Below, piece by piece: positions 9,263 through 21,100 of a stretch of 64,000 nt of DNA. The position numbers and the translations under genes were made by a program. Numbering within the stretch: the first letter of the stretch is position 1; every line of letters begins with the position of its first letter. The stretch comes from Megaustenia siamemsis (Eukaryota > Mollusca > Gastropoda > Stylommatophora > Ariophantidae). The stretch lies in the NCBI GenBank assembly GCA_032433765.1, contig JAVIAB010000047.1:15727107-15791106 (forward strand), in the 5' to 3' direction. Under the pieces are notes generated by a model that saw only the letters and a program-made list of their open reading frames with translations, searched no databases and was not told the origin of the DNA.

Positions 9263-12092
9263 GTCATTAAAAAAATTTTTTTAATTATTAGAGACAAAAA
9301 TATCACCTAAAATTCATTTTTTTTTTAGTAAAACAAATTTTTTAGTAATAGTAATTGACAAACAAACTATTATGGTTTAAATTTTTAAAAATTTAAACAA
9401 TAAATTGCTTTCTTGTTACAATGTTATAACATATTAAACTAACAAATAATTGTTGCAAATTGATTACTACTCACTGATTTGACACAATGAGTGTCTCTGA
9501 TTAATACATCTCATATTTTTATAATATTTTAGTATATATATTATATTTCATAAATAACAGATGATAAAGTCTTTGAAGTGTAAATAAACATACAATTTAT
9601 GCCAGTTTGAGTTGCCAGATTCAATATGTGATTATGCCTGTCTTTTGAGTCTACATTCATTTAATCTTTATTATTTACATTCGTTTTATGAGTTAAGTAG
9701 ATAATACTCCTTCCTTATTTATAGCCAACAGGAAATTACAATTTTTTTTTTTGTTAGAAGTTCTAACATCTACTAGAACTAGACAGATTTTTTTTTTACA
9801 CACTTGACAGTCGTTAGGCTTGGTTAGTTAACTTAGGAGAAATGAACAAAATACGTAAATAATTAAATAAACGATAAATTTTACCGTTGAACGTTTCGGC
9901 TATTTAGAAGTTGTTTAGTTATTTGCTTTATTTAGTAACTTAGTAGTTAGTTACTTAACTACTACTAGCTACAGCTAGTAAGTTTATATAAGTTTAGAGA
10001 ATAACTTTGCGACTAATAATTTTTTTGCCCAAAATATATAGTATTTCGATTCGCGTAAATAGGAGATAATGAACTGTTTGCTAATATTCATTTTATTACA
10101 CGGCTTGCTCCGCAACCAGAGCCCATGATTGATTGAGATTTCCTACTTCAAGTACTAGCGACAGTTTGTCCCGTGGTTTTCTCGCTTAGTCACTGAAAAA
10201 GTGAAGACAAGGCACGGAGATATATATAACGAAGCACTGCATTCTACCACTTTTTGTTTACAATCAATAACTTTCTTTATCATAATAGAAAGCACGTGCT
10301 TCGAATCAGAATATACTAACCGACACGATCATTAGATTTCTGCTGTTGTTGACGGTTATTGCTTCGTGTTTGTGCTAATGTTTATGGGCACAGAATGGCT
10401 GCGAACTCTCTTCTCTTCTCGTTGTCTGCGAGAACTTGCATAAATCACAGCCTATTTCCGCTTGCCATATTGAGCTTTTGTCAAGATCAAAATCTGATGA
10501 TCAGATTCTCTCCTAAATTTCACTCCTCAAACAGTCCTTGTGTTTTTGCATACTCAGTATATATTGTCTGTTGTCAAAAATAGTTTTCATCATGGTAACA
10601 TCTGAAGTTAATACCCCGTACAAGTTCTCGTGTCTTCTCGTAATTTACTTCTTTTTTTTTTTTTTGCATCAATCACTATCCACTAGCTATATCCTGTTGC
10701 CGAGGGCTGAGCTATTGTCAGGGACAACAATCTGATAAAGAGGCGTTACATGACTGTTGCACCTTCTGATAAACATTCTAAAATCGCATGCAACCCCCAT
10801 TGATAGTCAGACGTGACCAGTGGCCATATTTCTTTCATACGTACCACGGTCTCGATGTATGAGTTAGGCAGTCATCTTCAAAGAATGTTGTTCACGGAAA
10901 TACCCCTTATGCCGCATTAAATAGGATATTCCCAAAGCTGATAACCGTTATTTCGAAAGCTGTTAAGCGAGTTTTCCTAGACAGAAATCAGTGCACATAA
11001 GTTACCAAACAATAATTCTGATTTGTTAATGAAAAAGCGGACAGGCTGGCTAGTTGTGCTGTCGTCGAAGACGGTTAACCATTGGGTCGGGCGGACTTAA
11101 TGTCCTCCAATGTGAAGAAAGAGCACAGGACTTCGACAACCATGAGTCTATATCACTTCTTCGGATGAAAGAGATGGGAGTTAAGATGTGTACCTCCAGA
11201 TACATGAGACTTAGTGGGTGCATAAGAGGATGTATAAACCAACACAGAGTTAGCGTTGTCGGTTGCTGGACGTTACGGGAACTTCTGAGAGGATCTAAGT
11301 AACACGTTCGGAGTGCAATGATGATAACCCACAAATAAGTCAGTAACTCCATTCTGTTCGTAAACTCTAACGAACGCCGCAAATGTATTTGTAACCATTG
11401 AAAATGTTTATGTGCTGAGATATTGGTTTCCTGTTTGGCACGTACATATTGTCATGTGCACCGTCTTGAAACAGCAACTACAAATTACTGATTTCCGGTA
11501 GGGAAATAATCAGTCCCTTCATTTTTTTTTTACACCCCTCGTGTTTATGTTGGTCACTGGCTGCCTGTCCAGTATGTGGTCACTGAGAAGATACGATAAC
11601 AGTCAGTAGGCAGACTGGCAGTCTCTAGTGACAATTAATTAAATGTATGTGAGATGATTTAGCAAGAGGCAACTGCTGCTGTTTCCTTTCATGCTCCTCA
11701 ACTCTGCAGCGATTTGAGTTTGTCTGATGTCAGGCAAGCGTTTTTAGCCTGCCTCTAGTAACATCTGCCTTGGCAGACTCTTCCTAGTCAGCTGTGTTCA
11801 CGTATGTCTCCAACATGTCCAATTTGTAGAATTGTTCGAAACGAGGGAAAGGATTTACTTTACTTATTTTGCTGAAAGTCGTCTTTGCGTAACAGGATGT
11901 CCCCGAAAACCTAACATCTTTTCAGGACAAGTGTCACAGCCAGTGGTTTCCAAATTGTTTATACCCGCGGCGCCCTTTCCTCGGATAATTATATACCCGC
12001 AGCGCCCTCTTGACAATTACGATAATATAAATCAGGTTAGCTTTGATTCTTATATTTATGTTTGGTTGTATTACTAATTTAGTATGTTGCTG
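9263..12092. other. AT-rich intergenic stretch of 2.8 kb, no gene
   Basis: Short unmatched frames only (10359-10583 +, 10538-10735 +, overlapping 11050-11382 - and 11054-11302 +, 11832-12077 +), none with a recognisable domain. A perfect 9-bp hairpin (TAGTAGTTA / TAACTACTA) sits near 9939-9965. At 11941 CAGTGGTTTCCAAA resembles an hAT-type terminus, but no partner end was found. Confidence 0.5.
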
Positions 12093-12103
12093 AAATGAAG
12101 TTT

Positions 12104-12453
12104 CATCATCATCATTGAGTGCCGTCTCCGCAACGAAGGTTGGCTACCATGGAGCGCCATTTTGCTCTATCTCTTGCTTTGATGGTGCAGGTTGTCATCG
12201 GTTGATTTGTCCATCTTTTGATGTTACTCGTCCATGTTAATCTTGGTCTGCCTCTGCCTCTTTTACCTTGCATTTTCCCCTCCAGGATCACTTTCAGTAG
12301 GCTGTTGTGTCTTTTAACATGGCCTAAGAATCGCATTTGTCTTGTTCTAATTGTGTTCAGAAGTTCTCTTTTCATTTTTAGTTGTTTTAAGACTTTGTCA
12401 TTTGTTTTCTTTTCCTTCCATCCAATCTACCTATTCTTTTATATATCCACATT
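12104..12453 (-). mobile_element. 5'-truncated RTE-type LINE with 11-bp target duplication
   Basis: The minus strand encodes the end of the RTE protein ([31 protein letters not shown], and a final RCGDGTQ). On the + strand the copy begins with CATCATCATCATTGAG, the reverse of the microsatellite tail. AAATGAAGTTT is repeated at 12093-12103 and 12454-12464 and defines the insertion exactly. The 87-codon frame at 12112-12375 is only the C-terminal tip of the protein. Few differences from the copy at 23642 suggest a fairly young insertion. Confidence 0.93.
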
Positions 12454-12639
12454 AAATGAAGTTTAGTAACAATAAAGATATATATCTATCTTCATTCGCA
12501 TGAAGTATCGTCTGTCTATCTGCAATGTTGTTTCCTGTATACATTTTACAGTTTTGTGTCATTCTTGCTGTGACCCATAGAGTTTTGTTTGTAGTAATAA
12601 AGATATAAAAGTGATTTAATGTAGCCACACACACAAAAA

Positions 12640-14440
12640 ACGGACAACATACTTATTCTTCTTTCCTTCCTCATTTGCCTTTCAGCGTCGATGGGAGATA
12701 TAATTTGCGGTCTTTTGTTCTGTTCGCCACTTCTGCTGTTGTATTTCCTAGTGCTTCTAATATTCAGTCAATCCATCTTTTTCGTGGTCGTCCCTTGGGC
12801 CTGGTGTTCTCACAACGTTTGTTGAGGGCTCGTTGTGTTTTTATCACTGTGCCTTGTCACGTGGCCAAACCATTTTATATGTTGTTTCTTTATATATTCT
12901 ATGGCGGACGTTATTCCTAGCTATTTTCTCAGTTCTTCATTTCTGATCTTATCTCTCAGACTGTTTCCTGTCATTCATCTAACACATTTCATCTCGGTAG
13001 AGGTTATTTTTCTTATTGCTCTTGCATATAGGGTCCAGAACTTGCATTGGTAGTACAATATTGGGATGACGATTGTATTGCAGAGTGTCCGTTTTATCTC
13101 TAGAGTTATTTCCTTGTTGGACAATAGTGGTGATAGCTGTCCAATGATTTGACAAGCTTTGTTGCATCTTGAGTCTACCTCTGCTGTTTGTGAATTGTCG
13201 TTTGCCACTAGACTTCCGAAGTATTTCAATTCCTCTATGTGTTTTCGTTGGCTGCCTTCCATAGTTATGTTGATGTTCTGTTTCTCTTTTGTGAAATTCA
13301 TGACTTCTGTTTTGTTGATGTTGATTTTCATATTGTATTTGGTGCCTGTGCTGTTGAGTCTATTTCGGTGTTCTTGTAGGTCTTCCATTGTTTCATGTAT
13401 TAGTGCCTGATCGTCAACAAATAAAAGCTCGTTGATCTCCTCTGTCTCTGATGGGTTGGTTAACTTCCGTATATACTTCATGTATGGAATAAACAGTAGG
13501 TGGAATAGTACGCACCCGTGTCTTACCCTGATCTAACTTCGAAGTGGTCTGTGTAGCCTGCTATTGTTCTGCCAGTACAGAACTTCCGTGGTTTCCTCTT
13601 CTCGCTCTTTTGTCACTTTTACTGATTTGTATAAATCTCGCGTGGCTGTCTTGAAATCTCTGCTCCTATTTTGTCCGAATGTTGTCTATTTCTTTTGATT
13701 CACTTCTTTGATATAACATTTAACCGTTTTTCGAACTATTGTATATTTTTTCCTATTTTTCTTTGTTCTTATTTTTCCCTCAATTTTTAAACAGTTTCTT
13801 CCTTTCTTTAAATGCTTCTCTGATTGTTTCGTTCCACCACGGGGTGCTCTTTGTCCCTTCTTTTGTCCTTAGCTTCGTTCCACATACTGTTTTTGAGATA
13901 TTGATGACCGTTTTCTTAAATTGTTTTCACTCTTCTTCTACTGTGCATGCTTCGTTAGGAGAGTTTCTTGAATTCATCTGTTAGTTTTTCTACTAGGGTT
14001 TTCCTTGATTCTTGATCTTTTCATTGTTTTATTTTTATTGTCTGTTCTTTTGTTTGGTTTCATATCTTCTCTTTGTTTTTGACTGTCTGAGTGTAATTAT
14101 AACCATTTTGTGGTCCGTGTCGTCTTTGATACTAGGGATATAGCTGCTGCCGGTTACTCTTTTCTTGTTAGTATACAATATATCTGGCTTCTGCATTGTT
14201 TGTCATTCCATTTGTACCAGGTGTTTAATTGCCACTATCTATATTCTTTGCCTGTTCTGGGTTAATGATAAAGCCTACTCCGCGTATTGCTCTTTCTGTG
14301 TTGTCGACTCCTGAGAATATTATCGTGTAGTTCATGTATTTTCATTATCTGTTGACCTTTTACTCTTGTGTCCGGTAATCCTATTATTTTAATTTTCTTT
14401 TTTAACATTTCTTCTATAAGTTAAACTTTTTTTATTCCGC
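12640..14440 (-). mobile_element. LINE-C: long decayed non-LTR retrotransposon, endonuclease remnant to 3' end
   Basis: Read on the minus strand, the 5' part (about 14330-14230) has an endonuclease-like stretch (IFSGVDNTERAIRGVGFI). The middle, open from 13481 to 12975, has an RT palm with ELLFVDDQALIHE (FVDD in place of FADD/YADD), then LKYFGSLVANDN and the ITSTEMKCVR segment. The 3' part down to about 12650 lines up with the + strand copy at 17045-17485. Numerous stops and frame changes between 13500 and 14300 show it is old. Endonuclease plus RT in one unit is the normal order for non-LTR elements. Confidence 0.75.
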
Positions 14441-14637
14441 ATATATGGATGAAGATAACATACAAATGTTTACAAATGACAATATCACAATTTCTCACAA
14501 CCAAGCAACTAATCATTTCACATATAGTGCTCATTCTTGTTAAGACAAAGATTAATTATTACCCCAAAAAAAATAATAATAATAAAATGCGAGTATATTT
14601 GTATTCAATTTCCATGATCTAATGAGAAGGATACATT

Positions 14638-14733
14638 GCCCCGATAATCATGTGTCGAAGGTCTAAAAATTATGGTCAATAACACCATATTCCTTATACG
14701 TCACTTGGCGTGACGGGGCTCTTTACTTTTTTT
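14638..14733 (+). mobile_element. SINE-1, 3' portion only
   Basis: It matches the last 95 bases of SINE-1 (AATCATGTGTCGAAGGTCT, AATAACACCATATTCCTTAT, GTGACGGGGCTCTTTACTTT). The tRNA-like head is absent. Confidence 0.8.
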
Positions 14734-14739
14734 TGTGTG

Positions 14740-15900
14740 TGATGGTTAAGGCTGTTATCTTTAATTCGTTCACGATATTTTTGTGTTATTTTATATATTG
14801 CAACAGGTACTTCTTTTTCGGTTTGATAAATGACGACAAAATGTACACTATTCAGTATAATCTCCTTTATGTATCAACAAAAATTGAACCTATGTGGATG
14901 TGGTCATATTATTATGATTTTTAATCCCTGAGCTAGCAAACAACTAAATCCTCGGTGTAACGCCCTTGCCAAAGTTTGACGACGTCCCAGGGAGCCAAAG
15001 CGGATGCTTTTGGAACCATTTAACTCTCAAGTGTCGAAGACGATATGACTAAACTTCACAGCTGGTGTCGAAATCTCCAGAAACCTGGTCATCGTTGTGT
15101 ACCCACTATATTATACTGTCATGAAACAACAGTATCTTTTTGTTATGCTTTCGTTCCACAACTGCTACTTGGCATCATCCACCTTTAAATCAATACTAAG
15201 GACTACGTGTGTTTTGTTTGTTGTCTACAGCAAAGGCAACTGCCGGTTCAACCTGTCCGACTTATGCGTGTTATTTTTTAGTACCGGGTTGTCTTCCCTT
15301 CTCTATTTCCACCCTTTTTATTTTGTTTCTTACCCTACCACTGGAACATGGAGTAGGATCTTGATTAGTTATGGTTTAGTGATCTTATAGGGCTCTGGCC
15401 TACAGCCACATTTACCATGATGGGGAGACTGTTGGTCCACACCCCCCCCCCCTTTTCCCCAAGTTCTGATGCTAGAAAAAGACCGTTCACATTAATACGG
15501 GTAGTGTTAACAGAAGATTTAAAACGAAATAATTTAAAAAAAAAACATTTTATCTGAAAAAAAATAGAACACAATATTTTTTTATAAAAAGAACAGGACA
15601 AAATATAATTAATATAAAAAAGGATATGTAAAGTATGTAAATGTTATCTTAAAAGAAATTGAGGATTTTTTCACGAAAATGCAGGTATGGTAAATGTGGC
15701 GATTATTTTCACTACTTTACATGATACGGTAAATCGTACAATGCCTGTTCGGCCGCAGGACAACGTCTAGGGAAGTCATGATGTCTGGGAGCCCAAAATG
15801 TAATATATAAGAAATCAAATATAACCTTTCCAGCGATAGAGATGCCAAGTTTGATTCAACTCAGTTGTTCATAGGCAACTTCATTGTTATGTCCTCAGTC
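14740..15900. other. Intergenic; short element D piece and a poly-C run
   Basis: Around 15225-15310 the phrase GTACCGGGTTGTCTTCCCT matches the reverse of element D (compare 33935-33955). A run of about ten C lies at 15443-15452, next to several A runs (15531-15565). No gene was seen. Confidence 0.45.
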
Positions 15901-15904
15901 ATTG

Positions 15905-16792
15905 AATACTACGATGGGCTTCAGTCACTGGATGCTACGATGGGCTTCAGTCACTGGATGATACGATGGGCTTCAGTCACTGTGTGCTACGATGGGCTTC
16001 AGTCAATGTATACTATTATGGACTTTATTCACTGTATTCTACGATGGACTTCGTTCACTGTATGCTAAGATGGGCTTTAGTCACTGTATGCTACGATGCA
16101 CTTTAGTCACTGTATGCCACGATGCGATTCAGTCACTGTATACTATGATGGGCTTCAGTCAACGTTAGCTACGATGCGCTTCAGTCACCGTATATTACGA
16201 TGCACTTCAGTCACGGTATACTACGATGCACTTCAGTCACTGTATACTACGATGCACTTCAGTCACGGTATACTACGATGCACTTCAGTCACTGTATACT
16301 ACGATGCACTTCAGTCACCGTATATTACGATGCACTTCAGTCACTGTATACTACGATGCACTTCAGTCACGGTATACTACGATTGACTTCAGTCACTGTA
16401 TACTACGATGCACTTCAGTCACTGTATACTACGATACACTTCAGTCACTGTATACTACGATTGACTTCAGTCACTGTATACTACGATGCACTTCAGTCAC
16501 TATATACTACGATGCACTTCAGTCACTGTATACTACGATGCACTTCAGTCACTATATACTACGATGCACTTCAGTCACTATATACTACGATGCACTTCAG
16601 TCACTGTATACTACGATGCACTTCAGTCACTATATACTACGATGCACTTCAGTCACTATATACTACGATGCACTTCAGTCACTGTATACTACGATGCACT
16701 TCAGTCACTGTATACTATGATGCACTTCAGTCACTGTATACTACGATGCACTTCAGTCACTATATACTACAACGCGCTTCAGTCACAAGAAA
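15905..16792 (+). repeat. 26-bp minisatellite, about 34 units
   Basis: The unit is TACTACGATGCACTTCAGTC plus ACTGTA. The left units are diverged (GATGGGCTTCAG) and the central and right ones nearly identical, the usual sign of expansion from one side. The 26-mer has no stop in any + frame, so all three forward frames stay open and each spells the same 26-residue period. Those long frames follow from the repeat and are not evidence of a gene. Confidence 0.95.
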
Positions 16793-16904
16793 CTAGAACA
16801 ATTTTACTACCTGTCACCCTACCTATAACCAGTTCGGTGAAACGAAACTCTTATTCTTTTCCACCTACATTGTCAAATAAAGGTTCACTACCCTGCCTTC
16901 CTAG

Positions 16905-17040
16905 GCCTACGGGGAATATGGTGTTAGTGCCCGTTTTTTTTCCATGAAAACACTGCACATGTGTGGGTGATGTAGTAGTTATCATGCCAACCAGCCTTTA
17001 CTTCGCAGACAAATCTCTGGTACCAATTTTTAGCTAGATG
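16905..17040 (-). mobile_element. SINE-1, diverged partial copy
   Basis: Reverse-complement matches to the SINE-1 body are visible (GGGGAATATGGTGTTAGTG, GGGTGATGTAGTAGTTATC, AATCTCTGGTACC), with many substitutions. The head is not recognisable. Confidence 0.6.
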
Positions 17041-17044
17041 AGCA

Positions 17045-17485
17045 ACGAAAAAAAAAACATTTCCTATCATGAAGTGATGCCAGTCCTGGACCATAGATGC
17101 AAGAACAACAAGAAAAATAACCTCCGGTGAGATGGAGTGTGCTAGATGAATGACAGGAAACAACCCGAGAGACAAGAACAGAAATGAAGAATTGAGAAAA
17201 AAAGCTAGGAATAACCCCCGCCATAGAATATATAAAGAAACAACATATACAATGATTTGGTCACGTGACACGGCAGAAAGATCAAAACATAACACAACGA
17301 GCCTTCATTGAACGTTGAACACCAGACCTAAGAGCCGACCATGGAAAAGATGGATTGACGAAACATTAGAAGCACTAGGAAACAACCGCAGCAGAGACGA
17401 ACAGAAGAGCAAAAGACCGCAAATTATATCCCCCTCGACGCTGAAAGGCATATGGGGAAGGAAAGAAGAAGAAGAGCCAAGTATT
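17045..17485 (+). mobile_element. LINE-C 3'-end fragment
   Basis: It is the inverted counterpart of 12650-13060: the GGAATAACCCCCGCCATAGA segment, the GGTCACGTGACACGGCAGAA segment and the final CGACGCTGAAAGGCATATG. It ends in a GAAAGAAGAAGAAGA tail. The deduced text (QWFGHVTRQ-like, then KRWIDETLEALG) is broken by frame changes. Confidence 0.8.
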
Positions 17486-17489
17486 TCAA

Positions 17490-18050
17490 CCTTCCTTTTC
17501 TCATGATATGCCCGAAAAAATGTCGATTGTCGCTAAATTTGCTCTTCATCACTCCCTAAGAACTGGTGGGACAATGATGTATACTCTGGGAGAATGATTA
17601 GTCTGAAGGTGGAAAAGGGTCTGGCCGATCCGAAGGGCTTAGTGGGATAAGCAGATGTATCCACAATCAACACCTTACAGGAAAAGTCAGTCTGTACACG
17701 CTCCGAGAAATGCTTGGATAGGCGGTGGAGCGGATATGGAGATGCCATGGCTGCAGTGAAACTGATTCCATAAATAGAATAGAATTGAAACACGATGGCA
17801 TCCGGAAGTTTTGACCAAGGTGCAAGCCAAACACAACTTTAACTTTATATATATAATTTGAAGAAACTAAAAGGAGTACGGAATAGTGTTTTTATTATAA
17901 TTTGTCCTCCTACTACTTTTTAGTGTGTGTTACTTTTTTGTGTTAATTATTACTATAATTACAACAAATTTTGAAGATGGAAAGCTGACATATTTCCTAT
18001 TTGTTCTTTGTTCAAGTCTCTTTGGCTTTTATCGGGGACAAACATTTTCG
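17490..18050. other. Upstream region of RPL10A
   Basis: At 17550-17760 the sequence is unassigned. TGGATAGGCGG at about 17715 recurs at about 28030, so part of it may be a repeat. A TATATATATAATTTG stretch sits at 17845-17860, about 260 bp before the start codon, too far to call a TATA box with confidence. Promoter elements were not resolved. Confidence 0.4.
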
Positions 18051-18069
18051 TCTGGTCAAAATTACTACT

Positions 18070-18110
18070 TCCGTTTCCGATTTCTTTCTTTCTTTCATTA
18101 CGTGCTGAAA
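18070..18110 (+). promoter_or_regulatory. Pyrimidine-rich 5' leader of RPL10A, probable TOP start
   Basis: CTTCCGTTTCCGATTTCTTTC followed by more TTTC repeats lies directly before the ATG at 18111. Ribosomal-protein mRNAs of animals usually start at a C within such a pyrimidine tract (the 5' TOP motif that couples translation to growth signalling). The exact start site cannot be read from sequence. Confidence 0.55.
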
Positions 18111-18115
18111 ATGAG
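18111..18115 (+). CDS. RPL10A: RPL10A coding exon 1 (5 nt of coding sequence)
   Basis: ATGAG is followed at once by the donor GTAGGT (18116). Spliced to the T at 21705 it reads Met-Ser-Lys. The tiny first coding exon behind a pyrimidine-rich leader is the familiar arrangement of ribosomal-protein genes. No ATG at the start of exon 2 would give the expected N-terminus, which supports this start. Confidence 0.88.
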
Positions 18116-21100
18116 GTAGGTGAATCTTCGTGAACAATCTGCTTAAATTATTTGTTATAAGTAATGATCCATCTACATAAATATATTTTTATATTTTAGT
18201 ATAAGTGTTTCTTTGTAAAGTGTAAATATTCATTTATACAGAATGGGTAAAAGTTAATGGGAACTGGTTATGCAAAATTGTATTTCTGTCAGGTTAATTA
18301 CTAGCGTGCTAAACTAAATTCTTTCTGTTAAACGAAATGTGATGCCCCCTGACCGCACTTATTTCAATGAATATATTAGTTTCTAGTTTTTCTGCATTTT
18401 AATATTTTTTTTTTAAAACGTTTAACTGGTTTAGTAAGTAGTGTAAAAAATGGCATAAATACATAGTGTAACATAGTGACTATACTAAAAAAAAAGCGAC
18501 ATCACATATGATAATGATATAAACTACTTACTAACTTACTTAAAGTCTTAAACACTTACTTTTACTACTAAACAATCACATGTCTTCTTCTTACTACTTT
18601 AGACTAACTTTTATTAATTAAGAGAGTAGTGAGAACGACTGACAATTTAAAAGTGCAAAAAGAGCTTACTATTTACTGAACTTACTCCTTAGTAATTTAG
18701 GACGCTAAACTAGTATATTACTGCCCGTCGGTTCAGTCTTTTCAATACATCAAAACTGAAAACTTAAGATTAATTTAATAATTGTTTACTAAAACATATT
18801 ATATAATATATACTATAGAAATCGCCAATCAACCACTATCTTCAGTAATCAAGAAAAGACTGTCAAATGTTTTATTGTTGGACATGTGATAAGCGATAAT
18901 ATAGGTACTTTGGCTTTTTTTTCAAAATAATTTCTAATAATTGAAACCAGGATAGCTAAATAGCCCTCGAAGTGAGTAAAACAGTGATACCTGAATCATG
19001 TTTGTACGACAATTAGAAAAAAAGTTACGATTTTTTAAGTGAATTATTTCTGTGTTAAATGATGCAAAGAAGAAAAAACCATAGCGCCAGGTTGGCCATG
19101 CAAAAAAAAAGCCAAATTTTAAATAAGAAGCCAAATTTTTTTTTTATTAAATTAAAATTATTATCATTACATTTGGTGTACATTTTCAAAATAATCATTA
19201 TATTTGGTGTACAATAAAAAAAAATATATACTTTTTATTTGATTTGCGTCAAAAATAAGTCATTTAAATTGATTTATATCAAAGTAATGGTAATTTTCAG
19301 GAATTTACGTCAAAAATAACAGTAATTCTCTGCAATTTATGTAAGAATAATTATAAATTTCTATGATTCACATAAAAATAATACTGAATTTCTGCTAAAG
19401 AAGTCACATCATTATTATTGTTATTTTATGTGTATAAGAAGTATAATTTTATTATTAATTTTTTTTTATTCATTAAAAAAAATATATGTATACAGTATAT
19501 AAATAAAAAAAAACTTTCAATTCAATAATTGGGAATATTTATTAATATTAGGCAACTGGAAATACTACATTTTAAATTAAATATAACTAACTTATAACTA
19601 TAATAAAAAAAAAAACGTTGAGTGAGTCTGAGTTAGAGGCACTTGATGATGGTTGAAGAGACCAAGCATGGGGGAAAACCGGAAATTTTGTATAATGATG
19701 GTGTGGTCGTTCAAATGCCAATAATTTCAATAGGGGCTATCATATCCATTTAAAATTTCCCACAAATATGTAGAAGTGGTTATAGAATCAGGTTATCTTT
19801 ATTATTTAAACCTACGTTCGCAGGATTTTTTTCTGCAATGACTTAAGTTCAACAGTGGACATAAGTCTTTGATCCCTGCTGGATCGCCGCCATGCTAATC
19901 AATGGGGAAAACAAATGCCGATAATTTCAATAGGGGCTATGATATCCATTTAAAATTTCCCACAAATATGTAGAAGTGGTTATAGAATCAGGTTATCTTT
20001 ATTATTTAAACCTACGTTCGCAGGATTTTTTTCTGCAATGACTTAAGTTCAACAGTGGACATAGTCTTTGATCCCAGCTGGATCGCCGCCATGCTACCAA
20101 TGGGGAAAATTTTCGATAATGGTGAGATTATTCAAATGCCGATAATTTCAATAGGGGCTATCATATCCATTTAAAATTTCCCACAAATATGTAGAAGTGG
20201 TTATAGAATCAGGTTATCTTTATTATTTAAACCTACGTTCGCAGGATTTTTTTCTGCAATGAATTAAAGTTCAACATTCGAAATAGTCGCCGATCGGCCA
20301 TGTTATTTATATGGAGCGAGCAGGGGCATCAATTTTCGCGATTGCCGCAACATCCTAACACGAATCATTTTGAAATTTCACACACTTATGTAAAAATGGA
20401 CGCTAAATCTAAATATCCATATTATTTTACTGCATCATGCTTTTTTTCGGGTGAAAATATGATGAGACCGTCGTATGTAGCTGAAACATGCGTTGTAAGA
20501 CAAAATACAATCGTTTTAGATCACTTCCGACTTTTTAAATAGGCGGACGGAACTCTCATTGTTAGGAAACAACTTAAGTTTCGTATAAATAGCTTCCGGA
20601 AACATCATCGGAAAACGATTTGCATATACGATGTAAAAATTCGGATTTTTTTCAGACGGCTCCTGGCCACATATATTTACTTAAGTGACGTCATAACCGG
20701 TAACGGCGTCTATGGAGATATCGAAGTATCTAGATAATAACCGAATAGCAAAGCAAGCCCTCATGTGGGAAACAACAGGTAAGAGGAAGACCCAGAGAGA
20801 CACTGAGAACATTGATGAGAGTGGTAAGAGCAGCAGGAATCTGCTTCCTCAATGAGATAGAGCTGCTTGCACAGGACAGAGACTCAGAGAGACAAATGGC
20901 GAGATTTGATAAAATATCTTTAAAAGAATTGAAAACTGCTAAAACAAAAATTATGATAAGAAAGAGGAGTATCTTGGTCTACGCTCTAAGGGCCGCCGGC
21001 TACGGCTCGAAAGGCGGAAAGGTCAATACATAGAGAAAACTAACTATATTATTATATAAACTTATAAACATGTTTGTGCTTTAACTAACTCAACAACTGA

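Noticed and set aside
9939..9965. Perfect 9-bp hairpin TAGTAGTTA/TAACTACTA as a regulatory RNA or terminator
   Set aside because: It lies in very AT-rich sequence with many TAGT/ACTA repeats, where such hairpins are expected by chance.
11050..11382. Overlapping frames of 82 and 110 codons on opposite strands
   Set aside because: No domain, no splice context and no related sequence elsewhere in the window. Such lengths are expected by chance.
11937..12010. hAT transposon terminus (CAGTGGTTTCCAAA with GC-rich CCGCGGCGCCC)
   Set aside because: Only one end is visible, with no matching inverted end or 8-bp duplication, so it is noted as a resemblance only.
16096..16947. Three overlapping long open frames
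   Set aside because: They arise from a stop-free 26-bp repeat and give the same periodic peptide in each frame. No other coding signal was seen.
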